In this document: positions 1-10,989 of the stretch, one piece after another
Layout: every line of letters starts with the position of its first letter
Position numbering within the stretch: position 1 is the first letter of the stretch
Assembly: GCA_032209605.1 (NCBI GenBank)
Contig: JASFXZ010000005.1
Coordinates: forward strand, 26,462,905-26,526,904
DNA length: 64,000 bases
DNA from: Mactromeris polynyma
Lineage: Eukaryota > Mollusca > Bivalvia > Venerida > Mactridae
Direction: 5' to 3'
The notes under the pieces: model-generated
Told to the model about the DNA's origin: nothing
Seen by the model: the letters and a program-made list of their open reading frames with translations, nothing else
Database searches by the model: none
Position numbers and translations under genes: made by a program

Positions 1-30
1 CCGAACAAATTATCACCACCTTATACATAC

Positions 31-152
31 CTGCTATTGCACACATAGAAGTTCCCGTTTTCTTGGCGTGCCAGATACGACAGGATATTAGCACAATGAC
101 CATGGTAACTATTAAACAACCACATACTATACCTGCTACCATCCCACTTGTA
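31..152 (-). CDS. Exon 3 (partial gene) of an unnamed single-pass membrane protein: transmembrane exon
   Basis: Read on the minus strand, this block has an acceptor (TTTTAG) before position 152 and a donor (GCAG then GTATGT) after position 31. In the frame entered with two bases carried over, it encodes a Gly/Ser/Thr lead, about 20 hydrophobic residues (VAGIVCGCLIVTMVIVLISC), then the basic stop-transfer RIWHAKK. That is the pattern of a type I or III membrane segment with a cytosolic tail, which continues beyond the window. The preceding exon (942-1014) delivers exactly the required phase. I do not recognise the family. Another frame of this block is also open, so assignment rests on the hydrophobic pattern and phase match. 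Confidence 0.45.
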
Positions 153-192
153 CTAAAATACAGGAAATATATCACATTTAGAAATACACAGG

Positions 193-345
193 GGTCCTCC
201 ATGGCTGAGTGGTTATACTATGAGTCACTCATTTGCCCCTCCCTGCAGCGGCTTCAAATCTTAATGGGGATGTGAGATTTGTGTGGAAGCCATCCAGCTG
301 GCTTACTGAAGGTTGATTCTGCCCAGGTGTCTTCATCCACCAAAA
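193..345 (+). mobile_element. tRNA-derived SINE, family S2, copy 1
   Basis: The block starts with a tRNA-like head (TCCTCCATGGCTGAGTGGTT) and continues with a body containing AAGCCATCCAGCTGGCTTAC and GAAGGTTGATTCTGCCCAGG. The same order of motifs recurs at 10990-11225, where the B box GGTTCGAATCC is intact. This copy is more diverged: its B box reads GCTTCAAATC. It resembles SINEs I remember from bivalve genomes, but the name is not assigned. It lies in the intron between exons 2 and 3 of the left-edge gene. Confidence 0.6.
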
Positions 346-941
346 TAGCGGGAATTTTTGCTACATAAACTTGACTTTTTATGTGAGTTGAAGCCCCCAA
401 TCCAAAAATGAATATACACAATTGTGTTAAAGAACAGGACATATAAACCAATGCCATCTATAATGGTTCGATCCTATTAACTACCGAAACGTTTATTGTT
501 TGGAAAGATGTTTCTGGTAACAAAAAGCAGACGACAATTTAAAATTTGATATTTGTTTGGTATAAATCTAAATTACATTTCGAATGCATTTGATAAGAGT
601 TTTACTGCAGTTCATGGATATTAATGAATAATTTCGAACTGACTAGTCGTCATCAAAACGAGGCCAGCATCCGTTACTAGGATACCAATCTCGTTTGTTA
701 CTAACTTTCCAATTCCTTCGACTAGAAATTCGTTAAATGCCACCTATCCATATGCGTGTTATTTTATGTAATTTGATTAAAGTGAATGAAAATTAACTGT
801 TAAGTAGTTAACGCAATAAGTATCTAGTTAACTACATAATTATCTACTTATTTAAGTAGTTAACTGGTGGCAGAAATATTCCACCATACTGTACTGATAA
901 TAACAACAGATAAACTATGTGAACAGACACAAGACATTTAC
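346..941. other. AT-rich intron, no recognisable feature except a short AGTTAACTAC cluster
   Basis: Intron 2 of the left-edge membrane-protein model. At 797-866 the motif AGTTAACTAC and variants recur four times in direct and inverted orientation, giving a small hairpin-prone patch. No further exon, RNA gene or mobile element was seen. Confidence 0.4.
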
Positions 942-1014
942 CTGGTCCCTCCTGTGCTGTAACTAGTTCTTCTTTGATAACTTCTGCGTCTGTAGGTGGC
1001 ATCAGCATCATCAA
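942..1014 (-). CDS. Exon 2 of the left-edge membrane protein (73 bp)
   Basis: Minus-strand exon flanked by a good acceptor (ATTTAGTTGCAG) and donor (ACCAG then GTAAAT). With one base carried in, it reads V-DDADATYRRRSYQRRTSYSTGGT-S and leaves with two bases, the phase needed by the transmembrane exon at 31-152. The peptide is rich in Arg, Tyr, Ser and Thr and lies just before the membrane segment. A second frame (LMMLMPPTDAEVIKEELVTA) is open too but does not join the transmembrane frame. Evidence is splice sites plus phase only; the function is unknown. Confidence 0.42.
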
Positions 1015-1194
1015 CTGCAACTAAATAATTAAGTACGGCTTTCTAATAACCTGTATTCTGAATAATGTGATGTAAATAAGAAGCATGAATTGGGGGTTTT
1101 AACCGTGTTAGAAGTTGTATCCAAGTCCAATCACACAGACATCGCCTCTCTACATTGCTTGTGGTTTGCGACCTTTATCCCCCTACTTACATTC

Positions 1195-1465
1195 ATTGCG
1201 CCCATTCACCCTCCGTGTGTGTTATTTTGCCTATCTAGTCCGCACTATTCCGCCAATTCTCCATCCCTGTCTGCCTTCATTGATACATTCCCCTTTATCT
1301 GCCTTCATCGAGTCTTTCCCTTCCCTCTCTACAGTCATTTAGTCCTTCCCCTCCCTGTCTGTCTTCATTTAGACTCTCCTGTTTTCTTTCATTGCGCCCT
1401 TCCCCTCCCATTGTGTCCTTCACCATGTTTACCTTCAATGCACCCACCCCTCCCTAGTCATCTAG
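1195..1465 (+). repeat. Degenerate polypyrimidine tandem repeat
   Basis: The plus strand is a run of related C/T-rich units of about 30 bp containing variants of CCTCCCTGTCTGCCTTCATT. The reading frames here (75 and 134 codons, rich in Pro, Leu, Ser and His) follow from this composition and are not taken as genes. It lies in intron 1 of the left-edge gene; on the sense (minus) strand it is a purine tract. Confidence 0.55.
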
Positions 1466-2777
1466 TTAGAAGTAATTCGTTGGTCATGTTATGAATGTGG
1501 GTGAACAACAAAGCAGAAAAGCTATAGCCACTGGTCGTTCGGTATCTAACTCACGATAAAACAAAATACGACATATAACTGTCGCTACATACCAGCGATT
1601 AGAATCATCAACATTAATAAAATCCTCATTATGAATACTTTTGTATTATACATTTTTAGATAACTTTTATGACCGATTATATGTGTAATTTTATTTCAAA
1701 CTACATGTATTGTACATTAATAGTCTTATAGTTTAATTTGAATACATGTATCTGTGTTACGCTTAATCCGTACGCAATGGTACGGGAAAGCCTGAACACA
1801 GGTCATATACTTAATTTTCTGCCTGTGTAATCTCTAAATACTGGAGCTGTAACGTACTACAATGTATTAAGCTTAATATTAGATCTTGGCAGTTAAACAA
1901 CTACACATTCAAATTCACAACACAAGCCAAATCTTACAAAAGTATTTGATTGTAATACCTTACTGCCACACTGAACGAGAGCCATAGCTCATTTCAGTTT
2001 TTTTCCATTCAGATTTGTTTCGTTAATAAAAACTATGAAAATAATCTAAAATAACGACCTACCACCCCACCATAAAAAAGTTAAGGTACCAGAACAAACA
2101 ATTATTTAAAGACGGCCTACCCACTATCAGTATTACAACTGTAAGGCGTGTCGAAATTATCATTTTAATCACAAAACTGGCTCGAAAGTATTTTATCGGT
2201 ATAATGTTCAAAATATTGCTCCAAAGAGTTGATGAAAACTAAATGACACTTGTTTATGATGAATTTACATAAATTGCCTGCGCATTAAACTTAATTATTT
2301 GAATTGACTTTGTATTGGCCCAATAGTTTACCCCTGGGACAGGAGTACATCAATATAATACATACATGTACGCTACTTTCACTTTAGAATCTTACTTGCG
2401 TTGTTATATATTTCATTTGTTTGCTTTGTGTTTTCAATCAGAAAGTCGATATTAAGAGTGTTAAGAGCGAGAAATGTTGTCTAACGCACCCACAATAAGC
2501 TAATGGTAAGACAACTCTTACAGAGTAATGTACTAGTTTGCCGCAGTAGTCTCCCTTACTTATTATTATCTGAGCAAGTAATTTAGAAAAATACATTTTA
2601 CTGCGCACTCACGCGTTTAGAAAGAAAATTTTTGATAATAAAAATAATTTGATAAATTTGTTGTCAATGTGGTAACTCGACACTGCGACGATTTATCACT
2701 GGACGGAAAAATGATGGGCAAAGAATTGTTAGTTAATGTATTTTTTTCCCGATTTTCATTCAGTTTCCTTCAAGGCC
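1466..2777. other. AT-rich intronic DNA, nothing recognised
   Basis: No open frame with splice support, tRNA-like head or terminal inverted repeat was seen. The segment is part of the long first intron of the minus-strand left-edge gene model. Confidence 0.35.
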
Positions 2778-4016
2778 ATCTCATGGTTAACTGTCAGAAC
2801 ACAGCAACACAACTGTCTCACAACCCTTGGAGCTGTCAGGACGCAGCAAAACAACTGTCTCACAGCCTTGGGGCTGCCAGAACGCAGCAACACAACTCGC
2901 ACAGCCCTGGAGCTGTCAGAGTACAGTAACACATCTGTCTCACTGCCTTGGAACTGTCAGAACGCAGCAACACGACTGTCTTACAGCCTTGGAGCTGTCA
3001 GAGCATAGCAACACAACTGTCTTACAGCCTTAAAGCTGTCAGAATACAACAAGACAACTGTCTCACAGCCTTGGAGCTGTCAGAGGACAGCAACACAACT
3101 GTCTCATAGTCTTGGAACTGTCAGAGCACATTAACACAACTGTCTCACAGCCTTGGAGCTGTCAGAACGCAGCAACACAACTGTTGCACAGCCTTGGAGT
3201 TGTCAGAGCACAGCAACACAACTGTCTCACAGCCTTGGAGCTGTCAGAATGCAGCAACACAACTGTCACAAAGCCTTGAAGCTGTCAGAGCACAGCAACA
3301 CAACTGTCTCACCGCCTTGGAGCTATCAGAGCACAACAACACAACTGTCACAAAGCCTTGGAGCTGTCAGAGCACAGCAACACAACTGTCACAAAGCCTT
3401 GGAGCTGTCAGAGCACAACAACACAACTGTCTCACAGCCTTGGAGCTGTCAGAATGCAGCAACGCAACTGTCTCACAGCCTTGGAGCTGTCAGAGCTCAG
3501 CAACACAACTGTCTCACAGCATTGGAACTGTCAGAACGCAGCAACACAACAGTCGCACAGCATTGGAACTGTCAGAATGCAGCAACACAATTGTCTCAAA
3601 GCCTTGGAACTGTCAGGACGCAGCAACACAACTGTCGCACAACATTGGAGCTGTCAGGACGCAGCAACACAATTGTCTCACAGTCTTGGAGCTGTCAGAC
3701 GCAGCAACACAACTGTCTCACAGCCTTGGAGCTGTCAGACGCAGCAACACAACTGTCTCTCACAGCCTTGGATCTGTCAGACGCAGCAACACAACTGTCT
3801 CACAGCCTTTGAGCTGTCAGACGCAGCAACACAACTGTCTCACACCCTTGGAGCTGTCAGGACGCAGCAACACAACTGCCTCACAGCCCTGGAGCTGTCA
3901 GGACGCAGCAACACAACTGCCTCACAGCCCTGGAGCTGTCAGGACGCAGCAACACAACTGCCTCACAGCCTTGGAGCTGTCAGGACGCAGCAACACAACT
4001 GCCTCCTAGCTTTGTT
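2778..4016 (+). repeat. Minisatellite, about 41-bp unit, about 30 copies
   Basis: The unit contains GGAGCTGTCAGAACGCAG followed by CAACACAACTGTCTCACAGC and a short CTT. Copies vary by point changes and by one- or two-base deletions (for example GTCAGACGCAG from about 3690). Because 41 is not a multiple of three and the unit contains no stop in any plus-strand frame, three overlapping long frames (219-271 codons) appear; they are shadows of the array. The last four units carry CTGCCTCACAGC instead of CTGTCTCACAGC and are more alike, suggesting recent local spread at the right end. The right flank (4025-4059) matches the end of the CTCTCCCTTTATCCC element family. Confidence 0.9.
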
Positions 4017-4024
4017 ACTGTCAG

Positions 4025-4059
4025 AATAAAGGGAAATAACTCGTGACAATCTCCTATGA
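4025..4059 (+). mobile_element. Terminal fragment of the CTCTCCCTTTATCCC foldback family
   Basis: AATAAAGGGAAATAACTCG and TGACAATCTCCTATGA match the right arm of the complete element at 19144-19334 (GATAAAGGGAGAGAACTTG, TGACAATCTC). It directly abuts the end of the 41-bp minisatellite. Confidence 0.5.
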
Positions 4060-5078
4060 TATGTACCGCTTTAATTCGACCCATATTCTCGTATCAATCA
4101 TGAATTAATGTATAAACTACCGACTCATATTGGTAAAAAATGTCTAGTTCGCGAGGTTAACTTACCTTCTACGAATAAAAGTTATCACAGTTGACCTACA
4201 TACCGGTATTGTCAAATATGATTAATTCGAATTTCTACCAGAAATCAGTGGCAATTTATGCTTTATGTACAGTGAAACTTCAATAATGAGGCCGCCATTG
4301 GTTCCGACGAAAGTTAGTCTTAGTTGAGAGAGGTTGTTTGATTATCTTGTTGAGATATTGAAGAAGGAATACCAATTGATTCATTAAATATGGTCTAATT
4401 ACTAAGGAGGTATGTAAGAATGTACTGTGTTCTTTATCTAAGATAGTTGGTTTTAATATCCGTAATCTACCAATATGAAGATGGGTTTATTTCATTTTTC
4501 AGTAAGCCATAAGGCCCATGAGGGCAAACACATACATGTCTTTACATATATACAAACATATATGATACGGAGAAGGAACACTATAACACATATTCAAACA
4601 TATAATATTACCAACTGAAATGACTATGTAATAAAACATACATGTGACAAACATTCGTATTCTATAATGTTTAGCTAAACACACGTACTAGCTTATACTA
4701 AAGGAAAGAACATATTATCAATTATTAACGCATTTATGTTAACAAATACAACAGCTCAGTTAGTTAGATAGAAGAAACTGTTAACTTGATAGCTTAAATA
4801 AGGGAGTGGAGCCACAATAGGCCAAGCTTAATCAAATAACTTGAGGGACCTCGACCGCCTACCGAATTTGGCCCTACTCATTTTTCTACTCTTCCGTACA
4901 GATTGTTGTGTGTCATTTTCCACGTTGTAACAAATGTATACAGAAAAAACAACATAAAAATCAAATCAAGAAACATAATAAGGGTCGATGTATCATAAAT
5001 CGATTTATCAGAAATGATCCGATCTACAAATTAAGTGTCACTGCGCATGCGTCCCGTTAGAAAAGTGAACTCACAATC
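4060..5078. other. Intronic or intergenic AT-rich DNA
   Basis: A stretch at about 4271-4300 (ACAGTGAAACTTCAATAATG) resembles one end of the TACAGTAAAAC element family found at 15349 and 56213, but no second end was found. Nothing else is recognised. Confidence 0.3.
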
Positions 5079-5231
5079 GTCTGCCCTGCGTTCAGATACG
5101 GCTATCAATGGCGAATGTTTTGTATTTTATCCCTTGCCCACCATAGTACATTGGCTGCACACGGGAACCAATTTGCAAAACGTTACGAAACGATAGGGCT
5201 GATAGCCATAACTGAACGCAGGGCTGCAGAT
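5079..5231. mobile_element. Imperfect foldback element of about 153 bp
   Basis: The left arm has CTGCCCTGCGTTCAG, then GGCTATCA; the right arm is its reverse complement, with TGATAGCC, then TGAACGCAGGGC. Inner segments also pair imperfectly (AATGGCGAATGTTTTGT with GCAAAACGTTACG). The structure is that of a small MITE or foldback element; no target duplication was identified. Confidence 0.55.
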
Positions 5232-5913
5232 GTTGCATTTCGTAAAAATGGACAGGATGAGTTTTATATCACAAATCTAGGCGTCTAACTCTCAGTACGC
5301 AGGCAAACGCGTGAAACTTATTAGTTTTCAGACAGACAGTTTTACATTTTCTATGTTTGAAGAGTTTATTTTTTTGTTCAAATTGCGTTTATCGTGATCA
5401 TCGTCGCCCCGGCCCACATGCTAGGGCTCTGCCCTGGGCCTGCTTGGGACAACAGCGGCCCAAAACCATTTGTCATTTTACTAGTGTGCGCACTAGTTTA
5501 TTATGTAAAATGTGATAGTGTCAACAAGTTGCTGTTAATATATATATTCTAGTGTTCAAACCAAATCGTGACTCGGTCATGTTTTCAAAAAACCTTACGT
5601 CAATCATAACGCTAAATAGTTCTTTTTAATAAGGCACTGGTCTATTAATCCGTTTAATCAAACTCAACCGACTTAATAAAGCTTAGTAAATTGCTTTTAG
5701 CTGCGGTTCTTTACGTAAGCGAAACGAATTATTGTGCCAACACTAATTACTAGTAGTTGAAAATCCATGATACATATGTCGCTTAAAATCCCTTTGCTTA
5801 AATATTTTGGTTTGTTTTTGTCGAGTATAACGCTGTTGTTCAACATTTGTTCAGTTATATACGGTGGTCAGTTTACCGTATCTGTTTTTCTGGGAACAAT
5901 TAACAACCAATGA
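5232..5913. other. No recognised feature
   Basis: Unique-looking AT-rich DNA with one GC-richer patch (about 5405-5465). No supported coding or RNA feature was seen. Confidence 0.3.
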
Positions 5914-7350
5914 GGTGTTTTGTCCTACCATTATAAATGGTAAGGGAGTTGTCTGGGAGGTGTTTTGTCCTGTCAGTATAAATGGTAAGGGAGTTGTCTG
6001 GGAGGTGTTTTGTCCTGCCAGTATAAATGGTAAGGGAGTTGTCTGGGAGATGTTTTGTCCTGCCAGTATAAATGGTAAGGGAGATGTCTGGGAGGTGATT
6101 TGTCCTGCCAGTATAAATGGTAAGGGAGTTGTCTGGGAGGTGTTTTGTCCTGCCAGTATAAATGGTAAGGGAGTTGTCTGGGAGGTGATTTGTCCTGCCA
6201 GTATAAATGGTAAGGGAGTTGTCTGGGAGGTGTTTTGTCCTGCCAGTATAAATGGTAAGGTAGTTGTCTGGGAGGTGTTTTGTCCTGCCAGTATAAATGG
6301 TAAGGGAGTTGTCTGGTAGGTGTTTTGTCCTACCAGTATAAATGGTAAGGGAGTTGTCTGGGAGGTGTTTTGTCCTACCAGTATAAATGGTAAGGGAGTT
6401 GTCTGGGAGGTGTTTTGTCCTGCTGTATAAATGGTAAGGGAGTTGTCTGGGAGGTGTTTTGTCCTGCCAGTATAAATGGTAAAGGAGTTGTCTGGGAGGG
6501 GTTTGTCCTGCCAGTATAAATGGTAAGGGAGTTGTCTGGGAGGTGTTTTGTCCTGCCAGTATAAATGGTAAGGGAGTTGTCTGTGAGGTGTTTTGTCCTG
6601 CCAATATAAATGGTAAGGGAGTTGTCTGGGAGGGGTTTTGCCCTGCCAGTATAAATGGTAAGGGAGTTGTCCGGGAGGTGTTTGTCCTACCAGTATAAAC
6701 GGTAAGATGGCAGTCCGGGAGGGGTTTGTCGTACCAGTATAAACGGTAAGAGGGCAGTCCGGGAGGGGTTTGTCGTACCAGTATAAACAGTAAGAGGGCA
6801 GTCCGGGAGGGGTTTGTCGTACCAGTATAAACAGTAAGAGGGGAGTGCGGGAGGGGTTTGTCGTACCAGTATAAACGGTAAGAGGGCAGTGTGGGAGGGG
6901 TTTGTCGTACCAGTATAAACAGTAAGAGGGCAGTGCGGGAGGGGTTTGTCGTACCAGTATAAACGGTAAGAGGGCAGTCCGGGAGTTGTTTGTCGTACCA
7001 GTATAAACAGTAAGAGGGCAGTCCGGGAGGGGTTTGTCGTACCAGTATAAACGGTAAGAGGGCAGTGCGGGAGGGGTTTGTCGTACCAGTATAAACAGTA
7101 AGAGGGCAGTCCGGGAGGGGTTTGTCGTACCAGTATAAACGGTAAGAGGGCAGCGCGGGAGGGGTTTGTCGTACCAGTATAAACGGTAAGAGGGCAGTGC
7201 GGGAGGGGTTTGTCGTACCAGTATAAACAGTAAGAGGGCAGTCCGGGAGGGGTTTGTCGTACCAGTATAAACGGTAAGAGGGCAGCGCGGGAGGGGTTTG
7301 TCGTACCAGTATAAACGGTAAGAGGGCAGTGCAGGAGGGGTTTTGTCCGG
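5914..7350. repeat. Minisatellite with two subarrays: 45-bp units, then 44-bp units
   Basis: From 5914 to about 6680 the period is 45 bp (GAGGTGTTTTGTCCTGCCAG, then TATAAATGGTAAGGGAGTTG and TCTGG), about 17 copies. From about 6680 to 7350 it is 44 bp (GGGTTTGTCGTACCAG, then TATAAACGGTAAGAGGGCAG), about 15 copies. Both types share the TATAAA(T/C)GGTAAG core, so one derives from the other. The 45-bp part is open on the plus strand as a 15-residue repeat, and the minus strand is open for 487 codons across both parts. No start context or splice support exists, and the 44-bp period cycles through frames, so it is not called a gene. Confidence 0.9.
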
Positions 7351-7798
7351 TTTCCTGCAACAAAATGTTGTGTTTACGACTCTTTAGATAAAAAATAAGT
7401 CGTATGAATGATTTTCGGACATATCACCGCATAGACGACTCGAAATTACGATGTACTCGGTAGAAAAGATATCACGTTTACGATTCTGTCGCGCATTGGA
7501 GAAATTGCGCGAGTTAACAGTCGGCTAGATTATAATTCATGTACCAAACAGCTTGTTACAACATGTTAGTAACAGTGTGATGATAATCCACAAGCTGGGT
7601 TTGTTCACCAGATGTTTAATATCTGAGGGTTAAAATAAGTTATCTTAAACAAAGATATCAGACTGAGTGGGGATCACACACTTCAAACATTTGCCGCTAT
7701 CTCTGAACGCATTTCGAAAACTGATATAAAAATACCCTAAATCTTTTCATTCAACATGAATTTGAACAATTTAAGGAATTGCTCTTAATGCAACTTAC

Positions 7799-7814
7799 CT
7801 TGACCAACATACAT
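7799..7814 (-). CDS. Candidate first coding exon of the left-edge membrane protein
   Basis: On the minus strand, GTTATGTATGTTGGTCAAG is followed by a strong donor, GTAAGT. The ATG at 7814 gives MYVGQ plus one base, the phase required by exon 2 at 942-1014. The same frame is open further upstream (GLGPAKECIV before the Met), so this could be an internal exon with an acceptor near 7860. An out-of-frame ATG lies 9 bases upstream. The intron to exon 2 would be about 6.8 kb and would contain both minisatellites. Confidence 0.3.
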
Positions 7815-9289
7815 AACTATGCATTCCTTGGCAGGACCTAGCCCCGCAAACGTGTCACTGTACTCCGACTTTTACACGCGTCGTTCGTAACAGCGACAGT
7901 ATAGAGATGTGACGTCCGTGGCTGGACTAGGCAGGACCCTACTTTAATCTTATAAATTTGCAAACATTACAAGCGGATTTGCTGTTTAAAAAACTGCTGA
8001 ATATATGAATCCAAAAATTGAAACAATACTACATACCATTTTTACAAGTTGAATCTCTTGGGGGGGAAAGACACACAGAGATCTTTTAACAAGATTCGAA
8101 AGTATACAAATTTAAAACGAGACAATTATTCCAATATTTGAGTGATATGTATACAAAAGTTCTGACATTTAAACTGAAACACTGCGATCCGAAATCCGTA
8201 AGGCTTTGCATATCAACTTAAGGATATCATTCTGCTCAGTAATAGGCTTTTAATTGGTTGTGGAATCCATACTGTAATTTTGTGGTACAAAAATATTTTG
8301 AGCAAACTATTTCAGGCCTCTGTAATTACCAATATCCACATTCATGGCCTGCCTTCGTGCTTTAACCAATATTTAACATGAACTGAACGAAGCAGGCGAC
8401 AGTTCGATTTTATTTGTCATGAAAATGTCCGATAAAGTTGTATGGGACAGAGAGAAATTACTGAGCAGTTGTACCAAGGCAACGGGGACACACACGCTAA
8501 CAAAATAACACTCGCTTTTGGTCTGTAAGTTCTTTAACGACGTCTCGGATTTGTTTTTGTTTTTATCACACGTTCGGTGTTGGTTTTGCAGTATTGGAAA
8601 CACGAGAATGGGATTATATTTTACGAAATGGTAGGTTAATGTTACTTCAGTTTCGATTTACAAATAGATTGATATTGGGTGTAATTAAAAAGGAAGATCG
8701 ATTAGTACAAGATAATGTATCGTAGCTCGTTCGTACTCGTGAGTATATGTAAACAGTGATTTAAAGACAAGATACTGATGTATTAAATGCTTGTAGCTCT
8801 GTCTGGTTATTTTAATTACTACATATTCACATCAAAGACTCAAACACTTCAATGTGTATGTACTAGTATACTACCGCCATCAACACCAGTTGATTAAACA
8901 TTTCTCGGAACATTTGTGAGATTGTCTTCGGAGCTCACCTATAAATATACCCCCGCACCGCCCTCATCCACGTACATCGTGACTGGAATGCCTTGTATGC
9001 AATAATGTTGCCAGACGTTCCGTCAGGATGAGACTTGTTGTTGATTAAAACCTTTTATGATTCCATGAGCTTCACATATTTGATAACAGATAGCTTACTA
9101 AAATGTTTTAAATCCGTTAATGACTTAAATAATCTATTCTAGATTAAGTATTACTTTAGTTATTGAATTTATTAAATCATATGAAGAAACATGTTCTAGG
9201 TAAAAAACAAACTCTTTTTTATTAGCAAATTACATTCAATTGTAGTTATAGAGTAGCATGGCTGCGTGATATTGTTTAATGTTACGTGG
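7815..9289. other. Intergenic region upstream of the left-edge gene; no clear feature
   Basis: It would contain the promoter if exon 1 at 7799-7814 is right. GGTCCTGCC occurs twice (about 7833 and 7934 on the minus strand) and GC content rises at 7830-7940. No TATA box at a convincing distance, no tRNA gene and no repeat structure was recognised. Confidence 0.3.
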
Positions 9290-9790
9290 TTATAGTTCAT
9301 TAACACTTATGTTTGGACTGAGGTCATTGACAAATGAAGTTTAGACTGGGCTCATTAATCCACGTAGTGTAGACTGAGCTAATTAACTCTTGTAGTTTAG
9401 ACTGAGCGCATTAACGCATGAAGTGTTGTCTGGGAGATTAACAAATGAAGTTTGAACTGAGTTCACTTACACGTTAAGTTTAGACTGAGCTCATTAATAC
9501 ACGAAGTTTTGACTAAATTCATTGTAACGTGAAGTTCGGACTGAGCTCATTGACAAATGAAGTCTAGACATATCTCATTAACCCATTAAGTTTAGACTGA
9601 TTTCATGAACACTCGAAGATTGAACTGAGTTCATTAACACTCGAAGTTTTAACTGAGTTCATTAACATTCGAAGTTTGAACTGAGTTCATTACCACTCGA
9701 AGTTTTAACGGAGTTCATTACTACATTAAGTTTAGACTGAGTCCATTAACAATGCGTTTTGACTGAATTCATTTATAAAAAAATGTTTGG
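9290..9790 (+). repeat. Tandem array of a degenerate 28-bp unit, about 17 copies
   Basis: The unit approximates GAAGTTTAGACTGAGCTCAT followed by TAACACAT. Copies differ at many positions and some are shortened, so the array is old compared with the 51-bp array at 52094. No frame of interest. Confidence 0.8.
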
Positions 9791-9880
9791 GCTTAATTTA
9801 AGTTAACAAACCGATATGGATCTTTAATTATAAACTAACAAGGATGGGGATGAGATTAGTTCTTAAATACGCATAGTACT

Positions 9881-10135
9881 GGCCCCGATCTCTCAAAGCA
9901 TCTCAAACAGAAATCTCAGCTCAATATGAGATTTTGCTCAAAATAGAGACTGAGATTGAGACAAATCTCATTTGAAGATTTTGATTTTTTCTTAGAGAAA
10001 ATAACCCCATTTCATCTTTTTCGTTTTGTAATACCGATTTTGAGTCCGGTCTCAGATGAGAAAAATCTCAACGCTTTGAAACAATATTTGAGCTGAGATT
10101 TAGTTCAAATTGAGATGCTTCGGGAGATCGGGGCC
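9881..10135. mobile_element. MITE with GGCCCCGATCTC terminal inverted repeats, 255 bp
   Basis: The left end GGCCCCGATCTCTCAAAGCA and the right end (reverse complement GGCCCCGATCTCCCGAAGCA) pair with two mismatches, and complementarity continues inward through ATCTCAGCTCAA motifs for about 50 bp. The inside is rich in GAGATT and AATCTC. No transposase and no clear target duplication. The superfamily is not assigned. Confidence 0.8.
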
Positions 10136-10989
10136 TGCTGGTCAAAATTAATTCTGGGAGAAGTGGTTACGTCAACTGACGCCGTATATAATTGAACAAA
10201 AATGTTCCAATAAAACAAACCATTAAATTGCTTTGGAAGTAAATAATTAACATATAAAATTTAGAATTAAGTAATTACGGTATATTGATCAAGTAAGATT
10301 TGGACTTCATTCTAATAGTTGACAATTAATGAATTAATTAATTAATGGTGTTTTAAAACTCATCGACACCTAGTTGACAAGTGATGTTAGACCACATTTC
10401 ATTAACAAAGCGCAAAATTTAGTCACTAACACAAAGATGGCAATTTATTCACTACAAAACCGTTTAAATTCTTTTGCATAAAGTTCTAAATAAACTTTAA
10501 AATATATTATTATAAATTCACATTTATTGAAATTCGACACTTAACCAATTCATATAATAGGAAAGAATTGGATAGTTATGAAACCAAATGATTAACTGTC
10601 CTTGTAATAGTGCATATTGTCGTTTATGACTTTTGTTAATGACGTTTTGTGCGAATATGATAAATTTTGGCTGTAGAATTTGCTTTACCATTTCCCTTTT
10701 TTGAAACCTATTTCCATGAAAGGTTTTTAATTGAATTTATAGTGGGCGTTCGATTAAGTAGTTAAACCAATAAACGCTCTAAATTATAACACTTGCATAT
10801 ATTCGGTAGCAATTTTTACAAATGAAGATTCAATCATCTAAAATATTTTCTTCTATAAATTTATAAAACTGTCTAATAAATAAATCAGTACTGTTTGTCT
10901 TATTGGTAATAACCCGGTAATTTTAAAATACACTGTTTATAGTATTCCTTATTTTTAATTAACCAAAACTTTGTTAATAAAACAATTAT
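10136..10989. other. AT-rich intergenic DNA, nothing recognised
   Basis: Contains a short AATTAATTAATTAATGG run near 10330. No gene, RNA or element was seen. Confidence 0.3.

Noticed and set aside
3153..4029. Three overlapping frames of 219-271 codons
   Set aside because: A 41-bp unit open in all plus-strand frames; indels between units would shift any real protein.
2778..7350. CRISPR-like regular repeats
   Set aside because: Units are head-to-tail without unique spacers, in animal-type DNA; they are minisatellites.
5900..7363. 487-codon minus-strand frame and 151-codon plus-strand frame
   Set aside because: Both are products of 45/44-bp tandem units lacking stops; no start context, splice site or known fold.
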